Origin: Chionoecetes opilio
Lineage: Eukaryota; Arthropoda; Malacostraca; Decapoda; Majidae
Assembly: GCA_016584305.1 (NCBI GenBank)
Contig: JACEEZ010019081.1
Location: 920,001-984,000, forward strand
DNA length: 64,000 bases
Reading direction: 5' to 3'
Position 1 is the first letter of the stretch; each line of letters begins with the position of its first letter. This document shows positions 1 through 11,401 of the stretch, piece after piece. Below the pieces are notes generated by a model. It searched no databases and had not been told where the DNA came from. It saw only the letters and a list, made by a program, of their open reading frames with translations. The position numbers were made by a program, and so were the translations under genes.

Positions 1-1211
1 TCCACGGTCTTTGAAGCGAGTGATGTGAGTGATGAGTTGTAATAAGTGGTGAGGTATGAGTTTGTGGAGTAATGAGTTGGTGATCTATGGATGTGGTAGT
101 ATTGAGTGATCAGGTATGGTGTGGTAAATAATGAGTGGTGAGTGGGATTGTGGTAATGAGTGTGGGAGTAATGACTGGTGAAGGTATGGATGTGTGAGTA
201 TGAGTGGTGCAGGTTATGGATGTGAGTAATGAGTGGTGAGGTATGATTTGTGAGTATGAATTGTGAGGTATGGGTGTGTGATAATGATTGGTGAGTTATG
301 GATGTGTGAGTAATGAGTGGTGAGGTATTGATTTGTGAGTATGATGGTGAGGTAATGGGTGTGTGAGTAATGAGTGGTGAGGTATGGGATGTGTATTAAT
401 GAGTGGTGAGGTATGGGTTGTTTGAGTAATGATGGTGTATATGAGTGTGGAGTAATGAGTGGTGAGGTATGATGTGTGAGTAATGAGTGGTTGAGGCTGA
501 TGGATGTGTGAGTATGAGTGGTGAAGGTATGGATGTTGTGAGTAATGAGTGGTGAGGTATGTGATGTGTCGAGTAATGAATGGTGAGGTATGGTGTGGTG
601 AGTAATGAGTGGTGAGGTATGGGATGTGTTGAGTATGAGTGGTGAGGTATGGATGTGTGATTAATGATGGTGAGGTAGGTGTGTGAGTGAATGAGTGGGT
701 GAGTAGGATGGTGTGAGTAATGAGTGGTGAGGTATGGGTTGTTGGTGGTACTGAGTGTGAGGTATGGATGTGTGAGTAATGAGTGGTGATGCGTATGGAT
801 GTGTGAGTAATGATTGTGAGATATGGGTGTGGAAGTAATGATGGTGAGGTATGGATGTGTGAGTAATGAGTGGTGAGTATGGATGTGTGGAGTAATGAAT
901 GGTGAAGGTATGGATGTGTGAGTAATGAGTGGTTGAGATATGGTGTTGAGTAATGAGTGGTGAGGTATGGATGTGTAGTAATGAGTGGGTGAGGTATGGA
1001 TGTGTGAGTAATGATGGGTGATGTATGGATGTGTGAGTAATGAGTGGTGAGGTATTGTTTGTGAGTATGAGTTATGAGGTTGATGTGTAGTAAATGAGTG
1101 TGATATATATGAGTGTGGTAGTAATGAGTGTGGTGATCTATATGAGTGCGGTAGTAATGATGGGTGATATATACGTATGGGTGTGGTAGTAATGATGGTG
1201 AGGTATGGGCA
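1..1211. repeat. Decayed 29-bp minisatellite
   Basis: Tandem array of a unit close to GTGTGAGTAATGAGTGGTGA plus GGTATGGAT (about 29 bp). Almost every copy carries small insertions or deletions, so periodicity drifts. The strand is strongly G/T/A biased with almost no C. The long His/Thr/Ser-rich reading frame on the minus strand is only the translation of this array. The array enters from outside the window. Confidence 0.85.
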
Positions 1212-1660
1212 AGAGCTGGCACTAATACATGAATGTATTTTAAATACTAATACTAAATCATGGGAGAAATGTATCTAAATACCAAATACTAAATACATTT
1301 TAGGAATGTATTTAAATACATTTGTAAATACATTTTAAATACGCACAATTTTGAACATGTATTCAGTAATGCTGGATGTGTGAACAAAACTAAAATGCGT
1401 GATAAATGATAAGGGATACTTTCCTATTGTATATTTATTAATTGATTATTATCTTGATATTGAGATTATTAATTGAGGTTTTGAGTAATTAACTGGATAA
1501 AAGTATTTATATATTTATATATGATATTTAAATACATATTAAAGAATTTAAATACTGTATTAAAATACGTGAAAACCAATGTATTTATAAATACAGTTCT
1601 AAATACAGAGATAATTTAAATACAATGTATTTAAATATACTGCCCAGCTCTGGCTATGTG
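1212..1660. mobile_element. AT-rich hAT-like MITE inserted in the minisatellite
   Basis: The minisatellite is interrupted by about 440 bp built from AAATAC/GTATTT motifs. The left edge reads CAAGAGCTGGCA and the right edge TGCCCAGCTCTGG, imperfect terminal inverted repeats of the CAGAGCTGGGCA type common in hAT-type MITEs. The same minisatellite resumes immediately afterwards. Flanking 8-mers GGTATGGG and GCTATGTG are only 6/8 alike, so the target duplication is weak. No coding capacity. Confidence 0.5.
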
Positions 1661-1945
1661 TGGTGAGTAATGAGGGTCGGTATGGATGTGTTGAGTAATG
1701 AGTGGTGAGTATGTGTGTGAGTAATGAGTGGTGAGGTATGGATGTGTGAGTAATGAGTGGTGAGGTATGGATGTTGTGATTATGAGTGTGGTGGGTATGG
1801 ATGTGTTAGTAATGAGTTGGCTGAGGTATGGATGTGGGAGTAATGATTGGTGAGGTTCATGGATGGGTGATAATGATGGTAAGGTATTGATGTGTGATTA
1901 TGAGTGGTCAGGTATGGGTTGTGGTAGTAATGAGTGGTGATATTT
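1661..1945. repeat. 29-bp minisatellite, second part
   Basis: Continuation of the array at 1-1211 after the AT-rich insertion, with the same GAGTAATGAGTGGTGAGGTA unit and the same indel-rich decay. Confidence 0.8.
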
Positions 1946-3740
1946 GCTGTCCTTTTTTTCATTTAAATTGTCCTATTTCATGGGAATTCTGTCTTTTATT
2001 TATGTTATAAGATCCTGTGTTCCTAACCTTTGTTCTGTTGTTTCCCCTTCCCCCTGTTCAACCATCCGGAATTTCCCACCTTCATGTGGTGAAGAAAAAA
2101 AAGTAGCCAACACAACATTTTACTTGCTTAATAACAGTATGTAGACACTTCCTCTCTCTCATATATACACTTACAGAAAAACAGAAGTCAATAGCTGAAT
2201 TCTGAAACTCTAAGAGATTTTTTTCTGTCGACTAATGCTAGTAATTTAGATGTCCCTTCGGATACATTTCCCCCTTAGAATCCTGAAATTTCCCACCAGG
2301 TCAAATTTTCCCCCAGGTTGGGAAATATTTGTGTTTAGATAGGTCTGGCACCCTTATTTGACCCACCATTCATTACAAATTCTGGTGGTCCACTGGCATC
2401 TTGTAACATTAATGACAGACATAAGAGCCAGAAAAATCGGAAAAATAATATATTGGTGTTTTCACCGGGGGGGGGGGGGGGGGGAAAAAGTGCTTGGGGA
2501 TGAAAGGTGGATGTAGGTAATGTACATGTGTTGAAGGAACTACCACGTGTACGTAGACTATAACGCCTCTGGTAGTTTCCTTATGTTCTTGACTCAAGTG
2601 GGTTGTGGGCACCGTGGTAGGGCTACGCCCCTCACCGTTAATCCGGGCCTCATCACGCCGCTCACACACGACACTTTGAAGTAGTGCCAAGTTATTCCTT
2701 TTTGATATCAACTTACTAAATAATACCCCACATCTCATCTAACTCACCCTTACAGCCGACAATCACATATTCAATATTCTGGGAGGTAGAGTATGGGCTA
2801 TAAAGATTATTTAATAACCGCCAAAAATTCCTCAACACTCTACCTTGGCGTGATCTTCTTCTTGTTACCTCTACCGCTTATAGGCCATCACTTGGCTGAT
2901 TTGTACTAGAAGAGCCAGATAATGATACTATAAGCCTCTCATACAAGGAAAGATCCTTATAATACTAATTATAATCCGCAAAAGTAAGAAAAATCTTGTA
3001 AATAATAGAAATAAGCCTTTGATAGTAAAAAAAGAAACGGTAGGCAGGACAGCTCGACGGCTACTGATGCGCGTCAACTTGTCGTTGTAGAAATGCCCCA
3101 TTTGAAAAGCTAGACTTGCCCCGACCATGGGCTTCGTCTGGGTTGGGGACAGACTCTTCGTAGTCTTCCATAGAAGACAGTTCCATAAACCCTTTACTCT
3201 TCCTTTACATCTATTCCAAATGGAACTGTCGCCGAGAATTTCCGCGTCGGCGAGCGTTCCACTGTCGGCGACAGTTCTCGTTTGATGCTTCGGCGACAGT
3301 TCCTATCGGCGATAGGAAAATTTTCCGGTTGCAACCAAAAATCCCCCGCAGAAAACGCCTTTAGATACCTATCAATGGGGGGTACCTGGGGGGGCATAAC
3401 TGTGTATGTTGGGCCACTATGGCAAGCGAAGCTCAGGGGCATTCAGATGCCACATAAAGGGTATTAGCGGTATCGTCAAGTCACAGGTCCAAGCAGATTA
3501 CGGCAGCCATGGCCAGTGGGGGGGTGGGGGGAGAGCACCCGGCGGGGGTCTCCGGATTCTCATGGGAGGACGTGCCCCCTTGCAGCTACGCCATTGGCTA
3601 TACCCGATCTGACGCTATATAAGGTAGAAAGAAAACTAGGCAACAGCCATTACTTTGCAGGGATCGAGGACTAAACAACCTCAAATCACACGTAAGCTCT
3701 CACTCCCTCCCTCCCTCCCTCTCCCACTCACAGTAGCGGC
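1946..3740. other. Mostly unique sequence, no gene seen
   Basis: No convincing exon. Contents: a (G)n run near 2467-2484, three copies of TCGGCGACAGTT or its complement near 3224-3302 (small foldback motif), and a TATATAAG box at about 3616 that could be a core promoter but has no recognisable downstream gene. A (CTCC)n tract sits at 3700-3725. Confidence 0.4.
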
Positions 3741-3743
3741 TAC

Positions 3744-3796
3744 TGTCAAAATTTCCTGGCGGGGCTACTGAGTAGCCCCGCCAGGAAATTTTGACA
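3744..3796. repeat. Perfect 26-bp palindrome with 1-nt centre
   Basis: Two perfectly complementary 26-nt arms, 3744-3769 and 3771-3796, flank a single G. The arms begin TGTCAAAATTTCCTGG and reach GGGGCTACT at the centre. As RNA or single-stranded DNA it would form a very stable hairpin; as duplex it is a near-ideal cruciform. Function unknown. Confidence 0.9.
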
Positions 3797-3798
3797 TC

Positions 3799-3915
3799 AG
3801 TCTTTAAGGTGCATGGGAAGGGAAGGAGGAAGATAATAAGGGAGAATGGAAGACCTGCGAGGTGACGTCAGCGTTTATTATCTTCCTCCTTCCCTTCCCA
3901 TGCATCTTAAAGACT
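3799..3915. repeat. 41-bp inverted repeat next to the palindrome
   Basis: Arms 3799-3839 (begins AGTCTTTAAGGTGCATGGGA) and 3875-3915 are complementary except for one base, with a 35-nt loop. It begins 3 nt after the perfect palindrome, so the two inverted repeats form a tandem pair, possibly the remains of a small foldback transposon. Confidence 0.85.
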
Positions 3916-4026
3916 GACGCGTCATTAAAAGTATGAATCTGTTTCTTTACAGGAACTGACTTAACATAATGAAGGAAAAAACATTGCTTTCACTTTACGT
4001 GGGCTGTTTTGTGCGCCTTAACCCTT

Positions 4027-5590
<1,564 letters not shown>

Positions 5591-6953
5591 TTCATATATA
5601 TGATTTAAAAAATTGAAATACAAGCAAGGGACTCATCTACTTTGGCACCCAGCGCGGGCCTTCGGGAGCAGCAGCGCAGCCCGCATGAAACCCCTGAGGT
5701 GGATATCAACCCAACTTTGAAGGGGGATAATGTCTTTGGTAATAAATTTTGTAGGGGGGCAAGAACCCTTTTAGGGAAACCCATGTCCCTGGGGCTATCA
5801 CCGGCGTGGGGGCTGACTGTCTTTTCAGGAAAGGAAAAGGTGAGGCGGATAAAATGCGGGGTTTTTTCTCAAAAATTTTTAGTGGGGGCGCCGCTGGGGG
5901 CCGCCACTCCCCGCCACTGTTTGGTTTTGGGGAGGATTAAAAGTCTTATTACTCGTTTTTTATACAAAATTAATGATTAGGGGGAGATGTTTATATATAT
6001 TGCATTTTCTAAATCCAAAGTAGCACCGTGTTTGACCTTAAAAAAAGGGTGATTTAAAAATGTTATGATGAGGGGGACTGGGTGGGGAGGCAGAGTGACG
6101 GAAAAGGGGGTTGCCCGCGGCCTCCCCAATCACAAATATTCAAATATTTCAAAACCCCCACAACAAAGCACCTTCTACCCCCAAAAAAACCCCAGCAAAC
6201 AGGGTCCTTAAATTTAAAACATTTACTTTCGGGTACATTTAAACTCCTTAAAACGCAAGCCCTTCCCAAAAAAAACGAGAATTTGTTTAGGGTACGGGGA
6301 CAAGGGGGGGGGAGGAGGGAGTCTGGGGATGGGCCCTTTTTCCCCCGGAAAAATGTCTCGCGACCCTTTTGATTGTCGAGAAGGGTTTTAAAAAAAATGT
6401 TTTTTCATTTGGGTGGTGGCTGAGACGCGCTTGAAAGGGCGTCATTACCGCCTTACCTCAGGGGCCTTCCGAAAACGTTAACGACCAAAAAAGGGGGGCC
6501 TTTTTTAGCTTTCGTCGTTTGGAAACGAAAATTTGGGAGATCGGCCCTTTTCTGGCCCAACTACTTTGTTTCTGGGTTCCTTCCTGACATGGGAAGGCCA
6601 TTTCCTTATTTTTTAGTTCTTATGTTTTTACCTCCTCCCTTCCCTTACCTTCTCCTCCTCCTACCCCTTCCCCTACCTCCTCCTCCTCCTACTCCATCTT
6701 CTCTTTCACTCTCACCCTCCTCCTCGCCCTCTTAATTATTATTGACGTCACTTCCCCCAGCGCGGCAAAAGGGCGGTGACGTTACCTACCTTGCCTTTGC
6801 AGATCAAGTCAATATTAGTAAGTATTCCCCTCAACGTCCGTTTTCTTTGCCTTTGTTAGTAAACGGACTGCTTTTCGTAAACAGACACTTGCCCACACGA
6901 CCCTGCGGCCCAACGGGAAATGTCCCGTTTGTCCCTATGGCCGGTCCGCCCCT
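5591..6953. other. Noisy unique sequence, no supported gene
   Basis: Ordinary-complexity sequence still enriched in GGGG/CCCC/AAAA runs, as if the homopolymer inflation to the left persists weakly. A (CCT)n/(CTC)n polypyrimidine tract spans about 6631-6735. Small open frames (such as 5642-5980) show no recognisable domain. Confidence 0.4.
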
Positions 6954-7150
6954 GATGCTGCCCATCAACTCTACCTTCGATTGCGAGTGCATCGGAGGAC
7001 ACAGGGGGGCGGCATGAGCCTCTAATCACAGGCGTCACTATGAAAATCCTGCCTGTGCCACCACGGGCGAGGGCCAACCATCACAGCCCTCAAGTGAACC
7101 TCCAGGGCCTACCATCCCAGCCCTGGAGGTCACTGCCTATATACAGGCGC

Positions 7151-7152
<2 letters not shown>
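6954..7152 (+). mobile_element. tRNA-derived SINE family 1, 5'-truncated copy
   Basis: Matches the body of the SINEs at 16,012 and 21,450 from GCTGCCCATCAACTCTACC through GGACACAGGGGGGCGGCATG, GCCACCACGGGCGAGGGCC and CCCTGGAGGTCACTGCCTA. The tRNA-like head (boxes A and B) is missing, as expected for 5' truncation. It ends directly against a (TA)n tract. Confidence 0.8.

Positions 7153-7155
<3 letters not shown>

Positions 7156-7212
<57 letters not shown>
7156..7212. repeat. (TA)n microsatellite
   Basis: Alternating TA tract between the SINE fragment and the structured element that begins CTAGC at 7213. Confidence 0.95.
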
Positions 7213-7322
7213 CTAGCAGAAAGGGTGCCCTCCGGGCACCTTTCTCCTAGCTCCTGCGGAGGGCTGTGGGCCTGCGGCCCAATGGGGGGCCTGCGGCCCC
7301 CGCATTGGGCCACAGGCCCACA
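7213..7322 (+). other. Structured hairpin end, copy A (CC-TNC-GG triloops)
   Basis: Successive hairpins: GGTGCCC-TCC-GGGCACC (7224-7240) inside an outer CTAG/CTAG pairing, CTCC-TGC-GGAG (7251-7261), then a long stem 7264-7322 with 20 of 21 outer pairs and an apical GGGCC-TGC-GGCCC. All loops are three nucleotides inside CC-TNC-GG. The first stem differs in sequence from copies B and C but keeps pairing (covariation). The G+C-rich structure is embedded in AT-rich sequence. Confidence 0.7.
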
Positions 7323-7424
7323 GTTTTGTTTCGGTTTTGAGCCGAAATTAGTGAAGGAAGTGAGAAAAACTGTGTCAAGTCTGATAAATAAAATAATTTT
7401 AATAACCCCTCCAACATCAACAAA

Positions 7425-7766
7425 GTGGAAGCTTACATAAATGAGAGGGCAGGTCGGAAATGCTACAGGAAAGCCACACCAACTCAAGCCCCGGCAAAAA
7501 TAAAGACTCCTCTATCAGCCAGCCTACCCTACAGTGGCCCAAGAGCCTTCAACAGCCTCACAAGAAACATCCGAGACATCACCGGCTGCTCCGTAGAGAA
7601 GTTAAAATCCCAACTGGACGAATACCTGTGGACAGTCCCTGACGAACCACCAGTGCCGGGTTACATTTCGCTATGTAGAGCACCCACAAACTCATTACTG
7701 GACCAAGTGAACCTACAGTTTAGGGACGCTAGGACCGGCTGCAGCGGTAGAACACTACGGCTCTGA
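7425..7766 (+). pseudogene. Non-LTR RT, C-terminal fragment
   Basis: A 113-residue open frame containing RAFNSLTRNIRDITG, VEKLKSQLDEYL and VPDEPPVPGY, the pattern found at the extreme C-terminus of many invertebrate CR1/L2/jockey-type reverse transcriptases, after the palm and thumb. No catalytic motif is present. The stop at about 7764 is followed by an (AAGT)n-like tail near 7795-7808, typical of a retrotransposon 3' end. It is a dead fragment, either an independent 5'-truncated insertion or cargo of the surrounding structured element. Confidence 0.55.
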
Positions 7767-8082
7767 GGAATTATCCTCTAAACAAAATCAAGTATCAAGT
7801 AAGTAAGTTACTAAAATTTATAATAGTATCCTCATAAAATATTAATTCTCTCTAGTATGAATTTTAGAGAAAATTTTCCAGCAGAGACTATAGCAGCCAC
7901 AGCCGTATTTAGGTTGTTTTTGCTGGCCACGCCCACCAGGGTCGGCCAGGCCCATCGAAACATAGCCTATGTTCTCCGCTGGGTCATGAGGATTCCAAAT
8001 ATGTGCGGCATGTGGGGTTTTGGCCATCTGTAGCCGAGTCTATAACGAACAGACACACAGACAGACACAGACAAATTTTGAG

Positions 8083-8085
8083 ATT

Positions 8086-8125
<40 letters not shown>
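8083..8125. repeat. (TA)n microsatellite at LINE 5' boundary
   Basis: TA-rich tract ending where the G+C-rich leader of the large non-LTR element starts. A matching TA-rich tract lies just after that element's poly(A). Confidence 0.9.
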
Positions 8126-8127
<2 letters not shown>

Positions 8128-8279
8128 TCAGAGTGACCCGGAAGACATCAGAGGGAGAGGACGCGTCACCTTCATTGCTCCCGAAGCCAGTGCGTGCAGC
8201 CGGGCTCCCCAGCGGCGGATCTCCAGCTTCCTCGCGTACACGGAATTATTACCCTCCACGGCCTGGTGCTCAGGGGAAG

Positions 8280-9600
8280 TTCTTCTGAAACTCTCCCCCC
8301 CCTCCCTCCCAAATCCCCCCACCCGCTTATTCTGAAAACTCTCCACCCTGTGACTGTTCCCCCTCACCCGTTCTGAAAACTCTCCACGCTGTGACTTTCC
8401 CCCCCACCCGTTTTCTGAAAACTCCCCTACCCCTGTGACTGCGTTCCCCCCACCCGTTATTCTGAAAACCTCCCCACCCGCTATTCTGAAAACTCACCCC
8501 TGTGCATCAGTGTTCTCGCACCCGTTTATTCTAAAACCCCCCCACCCCTGAGACTGTTTTCCCCCCTCCCATTATTCTGAAACCCCCCCACCCCTGTGAT
8601 TGTGTTTCCCCCCACCCGCTATTCTGAAAACTCACCCTTGTGCCTCAGTGTTCCCGCACCAATTCATTCTGAAACTCCTCCACCCCGGAGACTGTTTCCC
8701 CCTAACCGTTATTCTGAAAACCCCCCTACCCCTGTGTCTGTTTCCCCCCCACCCGCTATTCTAAAAAACTCACCCTTGTGCCTCAAGTATTCCCGCACCC
8801 ATTTATTCTGAAAACTCTTCCCCACCCCTGAGACTATTCCCCCCTCCCGTTATTCTGAAAACCCCCTACCCCTGTGTCTGGGTTTCCCCCCACCCGCTAT
8901 TCTGAAAACTCACCCTTGTGCCTCAGTGTTCCCGCACCCATTTATTCTGAAAACTCCTCCATCCCTGAAACTGTGTTCCCCCCTCCCGTTATTCTGAAAC
9001 CCCCCCACCCCTGTGTCTGTGTTTCCCCCACCCGCTATTCTGAAAACTCACCCTTGTGCCTCAGTGTTCCCGCACCCATTTATTCTGAAAACTCCCCCAC
9101 CCCTGAAACTGTTCCCTCTCTCGTTATCCTGAAAATCCCCCTACCCCTGTGTCTGTGTTTCCCCCCACCCGCTATTCTGAAAACTCACCCTTGTGCCTCA
9201 GTGTTCCCGCACCCATTTATTCTGAAAACTCCCCCACCCGGAGACTGTTCCCCCCTCCCGTTATTCTGAAAATCCCCCTACCCCTGTGTCTGGGTTTCCC
9301 GCCACCGCTATTCTGAAAACTCACCCTTGTGCCTCAGTCTTCCCGCACCCATTTATTCTGAACTCCCCCCATCCCTGAGACTGTTCCCTCTCTCGTTATT
9401 CTGGAAACCCCCCTACCCTGTGTCTGTGTTTCCCCCCACCCGCTATTCTGAAAACTCACCGTTGTGCCTCAGTGCTCCCGCACCCATTTATTCTGAAAAC
9501 TCCCACCCCTGAGACTGCGTTCCCCCTCCCGTTATTCTGAAAATCCCCCTACCCCTGTGTCTGTGTTTCCCCCCACCCGCTACTCTGGAAACTCACCCTT
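8280..9600 (+). repeat. Higher-order tandem array upstream of LINE ORF1
   Basis: Built from roughly 34-bp subunits, each containing TTATTCTGAAAACT followed by a C-rich stretch. Four distinguishable subunits make a higher-order unit of about 135-139 bp, seen from the spacing of CCTCAGTGTTCCCGCACCC at about 8645, 8784, 8923, 9062, 9201 and 9335. Roughly eight to nine higher-order units. Position in front of ORF1 suggests a promoter-bearing monomer array. Confidence 0.8.
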
Positions 9601-9781
9601 GGCCTTCAGTCGCGAGTGAGTCACCGGCGAGGTCAGACGGGGTCACTCCGTGAGCCCCGCTGTGCACGCCGCGTGACCTTCCCGACCTTCCGTGACCTTC
9701 CTCGCCGCATCGAGTGACCGCGCCTGTGTCGACACCCGGACTTGAGACTGAGACTAGTGCGAGTGTGAACACGCCAGGGAA

Positions 9782-11401
9782 ATGATCACACGCAGTACTG
9801 CAAATGCTTCCCCGCCAGGGGTGGGGAAGCGGGCTTCGGAGCGCCCCTCCTCGTCGTCCCCTCCCAAACACTCGACACCTATAATGAGGCTCACAAAAGA
9901 GGCCGACCGCAGTCCCGAGCGCGAGCGCGAGCTTGCTAGCGCCGACGATGCCTACGACGTCGATGATGATGAGAGTGAACCACCACTCGTCATCGACATG
10001 TCCGTCAGGAGCGAGGACCAGCAGGAGACCGCGCAGGGCAAGGACTGGACCACTATGGTTAACGGTCGCGCCGCCCGCCCCAAGTTCAAGCTGAGAAGCC
10101 TGGAGGACCAACCCAGCGCCAGCAATTACCTGGCCATCACGGCCCTCGAGGACGATAACCCGACCCTGAAGATGGAGGTGAGGCCCAATCTCTACGGAGA
10201 ATACATCCTCACCCCCAAGGACGAGGAGTCTGTGGCGCTCCTGCGGCGCCTCGCTGACGAGGGCAATAGGGTGCTCCTCCTTGACCCTAGTGTGAGGAGG
10301 CACAAGGTAGTGCTGGAGCGCTACCCTGTTGACTTCCCACTCGATGCGGTGAAGGCACAACCCCATGTGGTGTCCGCCACACGGCTGCGTGGCTGGGACA
10401 ACACAGCCACGAGGCAGGTGATGATTGTCCACGAGGGGCAGCCACCTGCCAAGCTGACCCTGCGTTCCTGGGGCACCTACACCTTACGCCCCTACCGGAG
10501 CGAGCCGGTGAGGTGCTACAAGTGCCAGCGATTCAACCACCTGCAAGTTAGGTGCAAGCACTCCGTCAGGTGTGGAGTGTGCAGCCTTAACCACCCGACG
10601 GAGGATTGTATTGGCCGCCACAAGGCCAAGGAGGCCACCACCGCAAAGTGTCCGAATTGCGGGAGGAAACACCACGCCTGGAACCCTCAGTGTCCTGAGA
10701 GGCTTCGCAGGATGCCTCAGCCTCGCCTGCAGCAACAGCTTCAGGCACCACGGCGGCAACACCGCCATCATGAAACAAGCGGACAACCACAGCAACAACA
10801 GCGGCAACACCGCTTCATCCCTGCTCCCCTACCAGCCAGGCCAGCCTGGGTCAAGGCCATCAAACAGCCTTCCCCCCTAGTCCCCAGGGACCCCACCCCA
10901 GGCCGCGGGTCGGGTGGTAGGGAAAGTGAAGCGCAGCTGACAGTATCAGTGGAGGAGGCGGCTACCATCACCCCCGCCGCATTTCCCCCCCCACTGCCTA
11001 AACGGGAGACTGGGACCAGGTCCCGCCCACCACACAGGAGACGCCCTCAAGGTCACCCGCCCAGCCAGCCACCTGCACCTGCAGTGCCTGAAGCGCCAGC
11101 GACAGCGAGAGCCGACAGACGTCGCGCTGCCTCATGCCACCGCTACGACAACATTCACGTCAGCGAGGAGACGCGTGCAATTGCTGATTGCATCATCGTC
11201 CGCATGATGCATGTTATGAGGAGGCTCCTCCACCGCCCGGAGCTCGCCCCTGCCACCGAGGAGGAAGTTGACGCCCTCCTCCTCGAGGAGATTGAATCAG
11301 CCATCAATGACGGCGGCCGTCAGTCACGACCACCACAGAGGGATCCAGGCCAGCATTCCCTCCTCCCAGCAGAGAACCATCGTCCACGCGGACCACGCTG
11401 A
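9782..11401 (+). CDS. LINE ORF1, gag-like zinc-knuckle protein
   Basis: Intact 539-residue frame starting MITRSTANASPP. Residues 1-90 are low-complexity and acidic. Residues 110-240 fit the pre-knuckle region of arthropod non-LTR gag proteins. Zinc knuckles follow: CYKCQRFNHLQVRC (C-x2-C-x4-H-x4-C) at about 245-258, CGVCSLNHPTEDC, then CPNCGRKHHAWNPQC. The tail is Gln/Pro/Arg-rich. Known role of the family: binds element RNA to form the retrotransposition particle. The next frame (ORF2) overlaps its 3' end in the +1 register by up to 134 nt. Unlike ORF2 it is uninterrupted. Confidence 0.88.
   Translation: MITRSTANASPPGVGKRASERPSSSSPPKHSTPIMRLTKEADRSPERERELASADDAYDVDDDESEPPLVIDMSVRSEDQQETAQGKDWTTMVNGRAARPKFKLRSLEDQPSASNYLAITALEDDNPTLKMEVRPNLYGEYILTPKDEESVALLRRLADEGNRVLLLDPSVRRHKVVLERYPVDFPLDAVKAQPHVVSATRLRGWDNTATRQVMIVHEGQPPAKLTLRSWGTYTLRPYRSEPVRCYKCQRFNHLQVRCKHSVRCGVCSLNHPTEDCIGRHKAKEATTAKCPNCGRKHHAWNPQCPERLRRMPQPRLQQQLQAPRRQHRHHETSGQPQQQQRQHRFIPAPLPARPAWVKAIKQPSPLVPRDPTPGRGSGGRESEAQLTVSVEEAATITPAAFPPPLPKRETGTRSRPPHRRRPQGHPPSQPPAPAVPEAPATARADRRRAASCHRYDNIHVSEETRAIADCIIVRMMHVMRRLLHRPELAPATEEEVDALLLEEIESAINDGGRQSRPPQRDPGQHSLLPAENHRPRGPR

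Larger units (their letters stand above)
7213..8100 (-). mobile_element. Candidate Helentron/HINE-like element, copy A
   Basis: By analogy with the better copy at 47,801-48,325, the structured hairpins at 7213-7322 would be the 3' end. The other end, near 8040-8100, reads on the minus strand as TA-rich sequence followed by TTTGTCTGTGTCTGTCTGTG, resembling the (GTCT)n-bearing opposite end of copies B and C. Both sides are bounded by (TA)n. The interior carries an RT fragment. The family assignment is inference. Confidence 0.3.

Noticed and set aside
296..1222. 308-codon His/Thr/Ser-rich frame on the minus strand
   Set aside because: Translation of the 29-bp minisatellite; no stop simply because the unit lacks the needed trinucleotides on that strand.
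3616..3623. TATATAAG as a promoter
   Set aside because: No downstream gene or initiator context; TATA-like strings are frequent in this AT-rich sequence.
9593..10432. 279-codon minus-strand frame
   Set aside because: Shadow of LINE ORF1, whose plus-strand frame has recognisable zinc knuckles.
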